From: Symbiodinium kawagutii | Taxonomy: Eukaryota > Sar > Dinophyceae > Suessiales > Symbiodiniaceae | DNA: 64,000 nt | Assembly (NCBI GenBank): GCA_009767595.1 | Contig: VSDK01002196.1 | Span: 373,576 to 437,575 of the forward strand | Direction of reading: 5' to 3' | In this document: positions 50,580-62,110 of the stretch, piece by piece | How positions within the stretch are numbered: position 1 is the stretch's first letter | Layout of the letters: every line of letters starts with the position of its first letter | The notes under the pieces: model-generated | The model's input: only the letters and a program-made list of their open reading frames with translations | Told to the model about the DNA's origin: nothing | Databases searched by the model: none | Program-made: the position numbers and the translations under genes

Positions 50580-51830
50580 CATGTTCCTTCTTGCCCACTT
50601 ACCCCAACATTTGGCACCGTATAAACCCTGGATGTAGTGGAAATCTAGCACCTTGATAAGTGGCCGCATGCCACTTCCCCCCTCTGGCCACGAAGGTCTT
50701 GAGCTGAAATCATTGTGGCAGCTTGGAGGCCCGGGATGCCGATGTCTCCAATGTTCCGCTGTGATCCGACGGCTGAAGGTCCAAATGCCAAGCTGTGGTT
50801 TCAGTCGGTTTTTTTTCCAGGAAGTCTATGGGTTTGAAGCGGTCTTGGGGTTTTGACCACAGCTCGCTACCGCTCCGGAGATCAATCCACTTTGCCAAGC
50901 TGGGCATGCAGTGCCATGTTCGAAGTGTAAGTGGGCTAGAATGCATGCTTGCATTGGAAATTGTGGATTATGAGTTCATCTCATATCATGTTATATTTGA
51001 TTATGCAAATATGCATTTGTTATCATTTACATACATGTGTGAGGTATACTAATGTGTGTCTATTATGACGGTTATTTCTGTCACATATTGATTGGTCTTT
51101 GCACCATGATTTGTATTTACTATGAGTGTTATTGTCAATGTAATGGTGTCGTTGTTGTGTACTATAACATATACATTGTCCTTGCTCTTGTGTGCATTAT
51201 GTTGCATATTGTGCGTGTATATTCTTTGTGTTTTTTCCTATTCCGAAGTGTGGTTTCTTGTGATGAAGTTTTGCTATTTATGTTACCAATGTCAACGGTT
51301 CTGTTATTGTTACTATTGTCACTGCTCACTGCTATGAGTATTTGCCCGCAGTTAATCTCACTATAATCTCTCTTACTCCAGTCTTGGCATGTTGATTACT
51401 TGGATCGCCTGTTGGTCGATCGAATCACTGGAGTGATGGATTGCATGTTGTGGGGATGCATGATGTTTTCTGCGAGATGATTAGCTTGTTGAAAGGTCCA
51501 AGTGGAAGTGACGTCAGGACGATCCCACCGGGCATCCTTCGAAAATGTGAATTAAGCTAAAGGGAATTAACCATGCAGAACTCGGCGCAAGTGCTTGCAT
51601 CATGCATTTATTTTTGCTGATGTTGGGCTTGGAATCCAAAAGATAAATCTGTGTGAATGTTCATCTATTCTTCGTTTGTCTGCTCTTAGCCGCTGAAAAG
51701 TCTTACGAAGATCCTTGGATGAAAAAGGGTTCTCCCCCGTTCTGGGCAGGCAACGACGACTTGTCGATCCTTGTGATTTGCTTCTTGCGCCAACTTGGTC
51801 TCTCAGGCAGGGCGTGATCACTGCCTACAC
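50580..51830. repeat. Array spacer, type II copy g (terminal, truncated)
   Basis: The first part matches the starts of spacers d, e and f, including GAAGTCTATGGGTTTGAAGC near 50,820. The GCGCCAACTTGG block near 51,790 resembles the GCGCCAGCTTGG block of f (~43,312). Similarity fades after this, marking the right end of the array. A short T-rich stretch here gives hydrophobic reading frames (51,052-51,366) that are not conserved. Confidence 0.5.
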
Positions 51831-54128
51831 ATGATCTTTGTTAAACATCGTTGTTTTGCATGGCTAACCAATCAATGGTTGAAACGAATGAGCAAGAATA
51901 CCAGGGGGTCAATGAGAGACAATACTGGTTGACTGCTGCTTAGCAGTTCTGCCACTCCAGCAAATCACACAGATAAATCCCGGTTGTTTTGAGGTGCGTC
52001 CGTGTTTAAGATGGCTAGTGGGTGTCACTTTGGTCCAACAACAAAATGTGTAAGACTCTTAGGAGGTTATGTGCAGTAGATCAATTACACATGCTGTTTT
52101 CAAGGGACCAATGCCTATGATTACCACAATTTCAATGCTGATTGACAGGGCGTGATGTCAAAATTCTTGCCTGATGCGTGTGTCTTCTGGACCATAGGTG
52201 GTATCCAAAAGGCCTTCGGCCGCACATTGTATATACAATCCTGCCGACGTGCCCACGGTGACCAACCATGGCTGTTCTTTCAAAGTAGGTGGTGTCAAAT
52301 TGTGGTTGGTTTTTGTTTTGTGAGCCAGTTGTGCCGGACCCGATGGCAATCAGTAGAAAATTTTTGGGGATCATCGATTCATCCATCATCAACCAACCTT
52401 CACCATGATATATAGGCAGCATCGGTGATCACCATGACCATTCATCAATCATCATTGATTTTCCACCATCTTGCAACGTTTTGGATCATCATGCACCACG
52501 CATCATCATCGATCATTGCTTTCTTTCATCATCTTCATAAGCATTTTCCATCATCCATCATCACCACGTGGCGGATTCATCTATCTTGCATCATCATGAT
52601 TATCCGTCAACACTATTGCATCATCACGTGTTCTGTGCTGCAATCATTGTCCCTCATTATCTGTTGTTTTGAATCATTGTTCATCATCGCAATTGATTGG
52701 CATCCATGATCATCGATCGTCACCCATCAGCAGCAATTCTGCGTCAGCCATCATCAACATCATCATCAGAATCATCGTCATCCGTCATCCGTCAATAATT
52801 TCCAGAATCCTATCCCACGACAATAATCATCATCCATGATGATCCATCACAATCAAGGCCATCGTTCATCATTTGCTTTGTTTCATTTGTGTTCCTGGTT
52901 TATCATCACTCGTCATCATGTTCCATCCGTTGCTGGCTCATACTAGTCATCGACCATCATTAGTCATGATCCGACATCCAGAATTCAGCGACCAAGGTCG
53001 TAGAACAAATTGTGACATCTATAGTTGCCACAACAATGTCAGCACCATTCGAAGGCTACTTCTTGTTCACCAACCCTTGGGACACCAAACAATTCCACTC
53101 AGTCCAGGTTTTTGGAGCGTTCAGGCAGCTGAGCAGGTCGTGTTGGTTGGGTAAGTTCCGGTTGGTTTCAGCTGGGGGATTTCCACAGGGTAAACCACCA
53201 GAGATATAAGAGGTTCAAATCCACGAAACATGAGTGGTTCAGTTCACCATCTCTAGTTACTAATTGGTTCAAGAACCAGGTAGTTTAAGTTAAACAACAG
53301 GTTTACCACAACAGGTTTACCGCTAGCAACCATTATATCGTCAAGTTCAACCCATGCGCTAGGGCTGCTGGTTCACCTCGCGTAGGTGTCGAGCAATCAG
53401 TTGTTAGATCCTGAAAGGCTTTGGGATGGAGGGGAGCCACGGGATGGGGATCCAAGCTGCATGACCTGTAGGAATATGATGTTCGACCCTGCAGGAGGTG
53501 GATGGATGTTTTTTGTGCCTATTGGTTGGTGGTTCCGAGGAAGCTAAGTAGCCAGGGCAATCCGTATACCCTTTTTAAGTGGGAGCGATTTGGAACTGCA
53601 AGGAGCCTATCATGCGATTTTTGATGGAGAGTTGATCCCCGAAGACCGCTTGGGAAGTGTTCTTGTTCGGTACGAGCGGGGGATCTCATGCTTCGGTTCA
53701 GCGAAGTCTTCAATAGGCCGTTGCTAACTTATTCCATCAGGTGGCTGTTGATACTTAGATGTCTTAAAAACTCAGGGCATGATTGATGAAGACGTTCTTG
53801 AAGCTGGACACGGATTTGCAGTGGATGCTTCTCAATCGGGACCCCCGAATCATCCCCAAATATTTTGCTTAGGTATGTTTAGATGATCCATAGGTGATTT
53901 TGGTGGTCCCCAATTTAAGAAACACACATTTGATTAAGTCCCCAGAAATCGGTTGCAACCGGTCAAGCTGTGAAGTCCCTGAGGACCACTCTAAACGATA
54001 CACGGGCAACAGGTGTGGAACCTAGAGAGGGAGCATCTTACCATCTCACTGATACCAGGCCGGGGAACCGATGCTCTAACCTTCTCAGCTGATTATCAGC
54101 AGCCCTTTGAGCCAAGAGGCAAGTAAAG
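51831..54128. other. Intergenic, simple repeats, no gene called
   Basis: 52,425-52,990 is dominated by CATCATC-type degenerate repeats. 53,530-53,720 resembles 55,630-55,760 downstream of the TIR-like gene (shared GGAGCGATTTGGAACTGCAAGGAG-like sequence), so a dispersed repeat flanks that gene. Short reading frames on both strands are repeat-derived or unconvincing. Confidence 0.5.
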
Positions 54129-55613
54129 ATGGTTCCGAGGCCAAAGTGTTCCCAGTTCATCGCCCCGCTGCCCGCGCATGATGAGCGGCTGAAAAGCGAG
54201 TTGGTGGCTGATTTGGATGAACACTTGTTGAGAGGTGTCCCCTTAGATGTGTGCCTCGCCGGCTTTGGAAGGCATTGGGAGCCTGGGCAAAGACATGGAA
54301 AAGATGCCCAGCTCTTTGATTTGAGCCAACCGACCCACAGCATTGAGACCTTTCTCAGCCATGATTGGGGAACCTCGCGTTGGCAGAAACTCTTGGCCAT
54401 GCTGGTGCTTTTCAACTCGCGAGCGGCATCTTTAGCTGCCATGTCTTTGTGTGTTTTATGCATGATTCCAACCATGATGGCTCCCTCCCTGGCTGGTTGG
54501 TTCATCATTCCGGGATACGTGGTCTTTGTTTTTTTTGCTCCTTTTCTGGCAACGGGTCAGAGCCAAGCTCTTCGGATCCAAGCTGGTCTTCCTGGATCGG
54601 CTTTGCATTTCTCCGCATGATGAGCACCAAAAGGAGCAAGGCATTCTAGGCAGGGGCGGGTTACAATCGTCACAGGTTGAGATTAAATATTCATACCCAT
54701 GTGATGTGTGCCATTGTTTGTCCATTGGGGCAGGGCCTCTTCATCCTGTCGTCAAACATTCATACCCATCCCTGTTCACCACCAAGATTCAACGGGATGT
54801 GCCCATCCGGTAGGCCTGGCAAATTTCGTTGACATCTCCAAGTCCTTGACGGTTTTATGGTCCCCGCGGTATTTTTCGCGGCTTTGGTGCAGCTTTGAAC
54901 TGGCTGCTTTTTACCGACATGAGGTGGCAAAACCGTTGCGGATCATGCCTGCAAGCTTGGGTGCACTGTTTTTCATGAGCTGCTGTGGAGCAGGGACGTG
55001 TGCGCTTGCATATGGGATCACCAAGTATGTGGTTCCAAAGCTGATCAACATGGACTCACTGTGGACTTTGTTGATCGAAACACAACTAATGTTTGTGATT
55101 TCAATGATCTTCGGAATATTATTCTGCCTTCGTGCAGAAGGTTTCCTTTCGGCTCTTGGGACTTTAAGAAGTCAGCTTGACAGCTACGACATTCAGCGAT
55201 GTGAGTGTTACTGCTGCTCCAACAATCACAAGGATCCCTCGGGCTCTAAGATTCCTTGCGACCGTGAATTGGTATTCAACACGGTGCGCGAGTGGTACGG
55301 GAACAAGTCCAACAAGTCCACCGGCTCTTGGACTGAACAATTCAATGAGCTCGTTCGTGGACATTTGAGGAATACAGTGCAAGAATCCTTATCAAACACC
55401 TTTGCCGAAGTGAGCCTTGCACGTCGCTTGACTGTCCCATGGATCTTTCTATTTGCACCTGTGATGTTGAAACCACTTGCTGATCCACCTGCGAGCCTGT
55501 CATCTTCCCAGCTAGTTGCCTGGAGAGTGAACGTGTTGCTGGACTGGCTCAAGATGATTTTTGTGTTTTTGATCAACACAGGACTGATCTGGTTGGGGGT
55601 TGGGAGCGAGTGA
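54129..55613 (+). CDS. TIR-like multi-pass membrane protein (frame break in T8 run)
   Basis: Exon 1 is 54129-54649 and exon 2 is 54814-55613, about 439 aa if one frame break is bridged. Exon 1 starts at an ATG (MVPRPKCSQF). It carries FLSHDWGTSRW, like TIR box 1, followed by two or three hydrophobic segments. The frame then shifts by one base within the T8 run at 54529-54536, after which it reads KLVFLDRLCISPHDEHQKEQ. The intron is GC-AG (CTAG|GC to TAG|GC), giving GILGLANFVDISKSL with the frame kept. Exon 2 has TVLWSPRYFSRLWCSFELAA, like the TIR WC/EL segment, then several transmembrane segments, a cysteine-rich loop (CECYCC) and a final hydrophobic helix before TGA. I recognise this arrangement as a dinoflagellate-type TIR-like membrane family from memory only. 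The single break in a homopolymer suggests a sequencing error rather than a decayed gene. Role (signalling or NADase) is not assignable. Confidence 0.65.
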
Positions 55614-55629
55614 TGAGCTTCGGGAGGGG

Positions 55630-55935
55630 TATCCCTATAAAACTTTGAAGGGGGGAGCGGTTTGGAGCTACCAGGAGTGGCCTACCAAACGGGTTTTCTA
55701 CATTTAACTGCCTCCAGCTAGCCCGCCAACCTTCATTTTGTTTGGGGGCGGAAAGTGCCTGTGAGTGCCACCGCTGCTCAGCCCCCAGTGACGGCATGTT
55801 TGTGTAAAAACATGTTGGTGCAAAGGTTTGCCAGTGTAAAAGCTTGTTGGTGTAGAAGCAAGTTGGTGTAAAACATGTTGGTAAGATTTGTTTGTGTAAA
55901 AACAAGTTTGGTCAAAGCCGGTCCATGTAAAAGTA
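55630..55935. repeat. Dispersed repeat and GTTGGTGTAAAA tract
   Basis: 55,630-55,760 resembles 53,530-53,720. From 55,795 to 55,925 the motif GTTGGTGTAAAA/CATGTTGGTG recurs several times, with AAGCTTGTTGG and AAACAAGTTTGG variants. On the minus strand this gives TCFYTN-type peptide repeats, which I regard as repeat DNA and not a gene. Confidence 0.6.
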
Positions 55936-56260
55936 ATTGGGACACAAAAGCTGGGAGGAAACAGCAGAGAAAGCACAGGAAAACAAGGACAAACCCAAAA
56001 AACCGCGAGGAAAAAAAGGCAAGCACCAAGGAAGAATCAGGGTGCAGGGAAGGATGATGGCCGGCTTGCAAAAATTGATCGTAAAAAAGTCTACTGATGG
56101 ACGGGTCCTTGACAGCGCCCAATTCTTGCAAATTGACCACAGAAATGCCCTTTTCCAAGCATGGAAAGCCAAGAAGCCAAATTTCAAACCCAGCTCAAAG
56201 TTTCATGCTGTCATGGGTTCACCTGTCATGGGTTCAACTTGAACCATCTGTTCTCCCCAG

Positions 56261-56474
56261 GACTATTCTGGAGAATGATGCCGCCAGTTCTGCGCAAGCG
56301 CCTCCATCGAATCCTGGCTGCAATTCTGTGTACCCTGGCTATCCAGGGTCTCACAGGCTTAGCCTGGCTGCCCTATGAGTTACACCTTTTGAGGGCTGGA
56401 ACATTGACCTTGGCTCCCTGTTTCACCTTTAGCCTTTTGGTGCTTGCAACTGTGGCGGTCTATTTTCCTTCCAG
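56261..56474 (+). CDS. Candidate exon of a small membrane protein
   Basis: An exon-like interval between a CCCCAG|G acceptor and a CCAG|GCGATG donor, which is the GC type seen elsewhere in this window. It reads LFWRMMPPVLRKRLHRILAA, then a hydrophobic segment, a short loop (PYELHLLRAG) and a second hydrophobic segment ending VYFPSR. The layout is basic loop plus two transmembrane helices. It follows the TIR-like gene by about 650 bases on the same strand and might be an extra exon of it or a remnant of a neighbouring copy. I do not recognise it by family. Confidence 0.3.
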
Positions 56475-56659
56475 GCGATGCCGCTGATTGCCAAGCAATT
56501 GAGCTTCGTTCCGGGAAGAGGAAGCCCCCGTTCTTCCGGAGTTTGCAGATGTCCAAAGATCGGCCCAAACGCTTGAACCACACCTCTGCGTCCAAGTCGC
56601 TGATGAAGCGCTTCAAAAGAGCCGAGTTTTGGGGTTCGGACAGGGCATGGCAAGCTGTA

Positions 56660-58050
56660 TGATACATAGTGATGCAGTAGAAAAATAGACCGGTAGTTTG
56701 ACAAAATGATTTTTTGTTTCAAGTGGATTTTGTCAATAGTTGGTACATCTTTCTGCGATAGACATTCAGTGTAAGAAGTGTACTGGTCCTAAGCATGTGC
56801 TTTGCAGGTTGTTGGTTTAAGAGCTGTGTGAACTGAACAATGGCATGAGGCCAGGCTCGCAACCTTCAATAATATAGTCTGCGACATACATATTTGTCCC
56901 CCAGCCGTAGTTCATGCTCAGCAAGAGTTCCTTTGTGCTGCATCAGCTGCCGTGTCAACGCTTTGGGCCACCATAGCTTGGTGCTGATTGGTGATGGGTT
57001 TGTTATGGTTTGTTAACATGTTGAATAAAGGTTATGTATTGAATCCTGGAGTTCAAAACATCCGAGACATATGCTGATGAAACAAATTGTGAACCCCTTT
57101 CCACCGCTGAACCAGTCCACCGCTGATCCAGCGTCAGGTTTGCACTCACAACTCTGAGAGCTGGAAGTCTGGTTCCCACAATGCGAAGTCGTTGTTTCGC
57201 GCGACCCAAGCGGTGCTGAGAAAACGACGTGACCAACGCAGGGCTGGGCATCACCCGTTCCCATCCACATGCTCCCATCGCGGTGTCGTTGCCAGGCCCG
57301 ACCGCAAGCGACCTGGACGCTGCCGTTGCAGCCGCACTTGGCATTGAGCCGCTCCAAAGAGGAGGAGCTCAGCAGCTTGGAGACATCCAGGGCTTGGGTA
57401 CAGCTCCACAAGGTGGGCCCCCCAGTAGTGTAATTCTGAGCCCCTATAAGTGGGTGCCCACCTGACAAGGTTACAACGTAGTTGACAGCGTAGTTGGAGT
57501 ATAGCTATTAGTTCTATCAGTTTAACTTTAGCTAATTTAGTTACAAACATATCTACTAATGTTTGGGGGCTGCAACCTGTAGAGACATCACCAAACAAAT
57601 CGTCACTGGAGTTTTGGAATGTTTCGGAAATGATGATTTGGTTGGTGAAGAATTCGTTGATTCAGGTTTCTTCTCATGGTGATCAGTTCGTTCTCTGTGG
57701 GTTGATGTAATTTGCAGTGATGATTTGGTTGGCAGATTTTTTAAACAAAGATCATGATGTTCCAAAACAGATATTTTGGTAATAGTTTGGCTGTTGGACT
57801 CCTGAAGGTTGATATAGTGGCATGGCTGATCTCAAGAGACAAGCTGTGACATGCTGAAGTTAGAGCTCCCATGCTTTGAAACATCTAATGAGCCAGATCT
57901 ATTCCATTCCTGTCAGGGTTTCAACCACTGAGTTCATCCCCTGCTTCCTTGGACAGCAACCATCTCTTTACTAAGGTTTTGAAGGCTCTGGAGGCTCTGC
58001 CAAGTGGTACCTCCATCTCAGCGGCTCGCGACTAGCACGGACGGACTTTC
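56660..58050. other. Intergenic, no clear gene
   Basis: A GC-rich open stretch at 57,229-57,465 (78 codons, Ala/Pro/Gly-rich) could be an exon, but it has no motif or convincing splice pattern. The rest shows no coding signal. Confidence 0.35.
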
Positions 58051-58055
58051 CAGTG

Positions 58056-59018
58056 ATGGATTCGTCAAAGCCTCTGGAGGAATTTCACTACACCATGGGG
58101 TTCGAAGAATTTGTTTTCCAGCTGCACCACTTATCCTGCCATCATGCAGTTTCCGAAGATGACTATGGAGAGAAGAGGGAAGTCATGGTGCAAGGATGGC
58201 TGTGGGGTGGCCACATGTTTCTGGCAGACCCGGCACCAAGCGATTCGAATTGGCACAAGATCTTTGAGAGTTCCCATGTTCGTGTTGGTCCAAGTGGTCG
58301 TTCGATCAGGTTCGCTGATCGCTTTTCCATGGGTTTGAAACTTCATCCACTGTACAGTGAAGAAACGGATCTGCCACGTTCCAATGTGGACCTGGCCGGC
58401 CCTTCCCACCCGCTGGAAACTTGCGACGTCACGGGAGGTTTCCGAAGGCCCACAGATGATGAGGCCCAGCTGGTGACCTCGGATGGCATGGCCCTGGTTT
58501 TCGTGGATTTTTCGGAGGCCGAGTTCCAGGAGGTCTCAGCCAAGCTACAGATGCGGCTGTGCATTTGCCCCAGCACTGCGGGTCAGGTGCTGCAGGCCGT
58601 GACCCTCCAGGCCTTACCCGGGGACTCCCAGGGTGAGAAGCACCTCACCTGGACCTGGGCCACCGGTGCAACCAGGTTGAGATCCTTCGGGGTGGAGCGG
58701 TTGCTCACCATGGAGCTGCGACTCCCCAAGGATTTGCCCAAAGATGGCCCTGCCAGCACCGTTTCCACCGCTGGAACTGGCTATGCCCACAACTTGCAGG
58801 AACTTTTTTCGGCTCATCCAATGTCCAAGCTCTATGCTCCTCAGTTGTGGCTGAAGGCCCTGGTCTTTGAAGCGGGGGAAATCATCGCAAAGATCGATGA
58901 AGAGCTGGAGCTACCTGTGAGCATCGCAAGGTTTCTGCAGCCTTTGAAGTGTGAAGCGCAGCAAGTGCAGGTGCTACGGGTTGAGCGGGGGGAGGTTGTG
59001 GATGGAGATGTTGCATGA
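58056..59018 (+). CDS. Unrecognised 320-aa protein or large exon
   Basis: An uninterrupted frame of 320 codons from ATG (MDSSKPLEEFHYTMGFEEF) to TGA, in GC-richer sequence than its surroundings. The frame is also open a little upstream, so this may be the last exon of a larger gene. The protein is soluble-looking with no transmembrane segment. Visible parts are an aromatic/His-rich start (FQLHHLSCHH), a Trp/Gly patch (QGWLWGGHMFLADP), an acidic middle, and a C-terminal region containing LYAPQLWLKALVFEAGEIIA and an acidic helix. I cannot assign a family. Its length, amphipathic composition and GC content support real coding, but transcription is unproven. Confidence 0.5.
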   Translation: MDSSKPLEEFHYTMGFEEFVFQLHHLSCHHAVSEDDYGEKREVMVQGWLWGGHMFLADPAPSDSNWHKIFESSHVRVGPSGRSIRFADRFSMGLKLHPLYSEETDLPRSNVDLAGPSHPLETCDVTGGFRRPTDDEAQLVTSDGMALVFVDFSEAEFQEVSAKLQMRLCICPSTAGQVLQAVTLQALPGDSQGEKHLTWTWATGATRLRSFGVERLLTMELRLPKDLPKDGPASTVSTAGTGYAHNLQELFSAHPMSKLYAPQLWLKALVFEAGEIIAKIDEELELPVSIARFLQPLKCEAQQVQVLRVERGEVVDGDVA

Positions 59019-60330
59019 TGTTGCCAGGCTAAAAGGTGCCAAGGGTGACTGGCTACAGTGATAAATGCCAACAAAAGATCACCCGTAGTTCACATATGGT
59101 CCATGGCGCTGAAAGGATAGAGATGATCAGCCCATCTTTGGATCCAACAGTGGCTTTGACCACAACTCAGAAAGGTTTTGATATCAATGACTGCGGTTTA
59201 TGACTGATGGCTGTCGATCTTGTTTGATGTTGCCTGCTGAGTCACCAGGAATCTTCATCAATCAGCTTCAGTAGTTGACCCAGTTGACTCAGTTGATCCA
59301 CATTTTCGCCAACCAACTCCATGGCTCACGACCAACACCTTCCCGTGAACCCCCACAGGACTACTGGGACGAAGCCCATCAAGCCGTGCACCGTTTGGAG
59401 ATAGAAGCTGAGCAGCTGGAAGCCCTGAAGTGGTGTGGAATTCGCCAGGCGCGGAGCAGGAGCCGTCCATGTTTCAGGTGCTGCTCAATTTCCAGTTCAC
59501 TACCCAGAATAACTTGCCCAGACCAGTTGAGCCATCTGGGTTTGCCACAGTTGAGCCACATTTGGATCGCCCAGGTTTTTGCTCATGATTAGATCAACCT
59601 CCAGCGACACTTCAGGTTGAACTTGGCACCTCTGAACCATCCAAAGTGGTGAACATGGGCAACACCGAACAAGATGTATGCCATTTGATTAGGATTGGAA
59701 TTGAGTAAATATGTGAGTATGCTGGATGATGATTTGTTGTGGCGCATGGGTTTGTCAACCAACTTCTACATGTAGGGTCGCGTAGCAAGTAATCCTAGCT
59801 GCAAATTCCCTACCCAACCCCATACCACTTAGAATACAATGACTGAGCGCTACTACAGATACCGGCCATACTTTGTAACTATCAACAAGTGTCAGCCATA
59901 TTTTGTGACTGTCCACAAGTGCGACTTGGGCATGAGTGGCCATGATCAACCCTCACTAACCACTATTAGCCGCAATTAGCCACCATCAACAATTATCAAC
60001 TATCACATTTTGCCATCTTCACAACTTACCAATGGGAAAGTCAGAAATGATCGACCACACTATCAGCCTATTTTTGAATATACTTGAATATCATTAACCA
60101 CACTAATTATCTACCAGATCATTGACCATATTATCAACCACACTATTACCCATGCAAGCCATGATGGTAACCGTATACTGACCCGTAGTGTCAGCTTGCA
60201 GCTTGCAGCCTGCAAGTCACAGGTGGAAGCCGCCATTTCCTGCGGTGTTTTCTGTCGCCAGCCTGATGTCGAGCCGAGCCCACGCAGTGACTTGACAGGA
60301 ACAGGTGGATGATAGCTGGCTGTTGCCGCA
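59019..60330. other. Intergenic, no clear gene
   Basis: A frame at 59,275-59,592 (105 codons, + strand) includes PSREPPQDYWDEAHQAVHRL and might be an exon, but it has no recognisable motif. Further on, short CATCAACCA-like simple sequence appears (59,940-60,150). Confidence 0.35.
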
Positions 60331-60960
60331 GGGAGGTAACTGGATATGTAACTAGCTGTGGTAACAGCAGTAACTAGCGGCAACTAGCTGGTTAGTTGTG
60401 ATAACAGGTGACTAGCTGTAACTAGCTTGTAACAGGTAACTAGCTGGTTAGTTGTGGTAACTGGATGATAACTAGCTGTGCAGGTAACTTCCGAGTAGCT
60501 GTAACTAGCTGTTATCAGAACTGACGGGTGGTCAACATGGCTAGTTATGAACCAGTTGCAGGTAGTTTGTCATCCAGTTACAGCTACTCTGTACTTACTT
60601 TCATAGCCAACTGTTATTGTTCGTAGCTAGCTGTAACTGGTAGCTGACTAGATAATCCTTGTTACAATTTGTGACTACCGCTACCTTATTTCCACAACTA
60701 GCTGTAAGTGTTTGATACTCGCAAGAAATAGCTAGTGTACATATGGTTCATCTCAGACAAAAGCTAAGCTAGCTGGTTGTTGTCATAGCTAGCTAAAATG
60801 ATAGCTATAATGATTGCTGGTTAGTAGCAGCTACTTTCTGGTGATAGCCGGCAATCTGAATTAAATCAGCTGGCGGGCAACTATTGATCACGATGATAGC
60901 TGGATATGAATGTCTAGTGTATTCTAGCTGGTCATTATGATAGCTGCGTATTCATGAATT
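60330..60960. repeat. CTAGCTGTAAC-rich degenerate tandem repeat
   Basis: Many imperfect copies of GTAACTAGCTG, CTAGCTGGTTAGTTG and TAGCTAGCT. Because the core CTAGCTAG is palindromic, the tract reads much the same on both strands. It contains no gene. Confidence 0.75.
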
Positions 60961-61339
60961 ATCAATACAGGTTCAACAAGTAGATTGACCACTACTCAAT
61001 AGTGATTGATACGTATCCAAAGTTGGCTCTTGTTTGGTATTGTGAATTGTCAACCACTGAATTAGTATTGGTGGAACGGTGGCTCGTCGTGAGTTTCTAC
61101 AGGTTATATGAACCATCACAATGACTTGGTCTCGTCCATAAACGGTGTCCCACAAGACTGGCAGTTCCCCTATTCCTCAGGTGTTATTCGTTGCTCCAGG
61201 GATACCACCATTTATGGATAACAACCACTTATCCTCTTCTGGCAAGACATGTTGGTGAGAAAAAAACACACGGGCGAAGCTAACAAGACGACAAATCCAA
61301 TCATGTGTGAACCCGACTTGCGAGGGAGGAGTTGATATA

Positions 61340-62110
61340 GTAAGTAGTAACCACCAGTATTAGCCGTTGCACTATGTAAACATGATTGTCAACCATCATC
61401 CACTGACTGTTAACCATGATTGTGAACTATCATGATGAAACATGTGGTTTATCCAAGTACTATGTAAGCATGATTCTTGACCATCATTATTAGCTTTCAC
61501 TGACGGACCAGCATCATCATCTACCATCATTGTTAATATAATTGTCATTTAGTTTCATTATCTATCATCATAAGCATCATCAATACAAATCCAATACCAT
61601 CAACTCTCATTACTAATCACTTTAGTCAACCATCATCAACCACTAATGAACCACTGATCAACCAGTAGTGAATGGTGAGCGTGATACTTTGTACATTGAC
61701 CATGCTTTAACCACTAGTTAACCATCATCAACCACTAGTGAACCATCATAAACCACTAGTGAACCATTCGGACCATCCTCAGCCCACCCAATGAGCATCG
61801 ACCCTGCGCTTCCGAGGATGCGGAAGCGGTGCCGCTGCAACGCTGCTGGGCGCCCTGCTGCCGTGTCGCAGCAGCTCAGTCTGCCATCCGTCTGCAGTCG
61901 GATGCACACATGGTAACCACAGCACTGATTGGTGCCATTTGGGATTAGTAATAGGTTGATAATGGGATAATAATAGATTAAATAAAGGTCAATAATGGTT
62001 GAATGATAGCTTAATAATGATTAAGAATAATTAGTGAGAGCCAATAATGGAATAATGATGGCTGATAGTGGTAAATGATGACCGACTAGGGAATATGTGG
62101 TGGTTTCTCA
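61340..62110. repeat. CATCATCAACCACTAG-type and AATAATGG-type simple sequence
   Basis: Degenerate ACCATCATCAACCACTAGTGAACC repeats run to ~61,790. A short GC-rich island follows at ~61,790-61,920, then AT-rich TAATAATGG-like sequence to ~62,110. I see no gene. Confidence 0.65.

Noticed and set aside
51052-51366. Hydrophobic 104-codon frame resembling a membrane protein
   Set aside because: It lies in T-rich terminal spacer g; the equivalent parts of d, e and f do not keep the frame, and T-rich DNA gives hydrophobic codons by chance.
55573-55976. Minus-strand frames with TCFYTN peptide repeats
   Set aside because: They are the translation of the GTTGGTGTAAAA DNA repeat.
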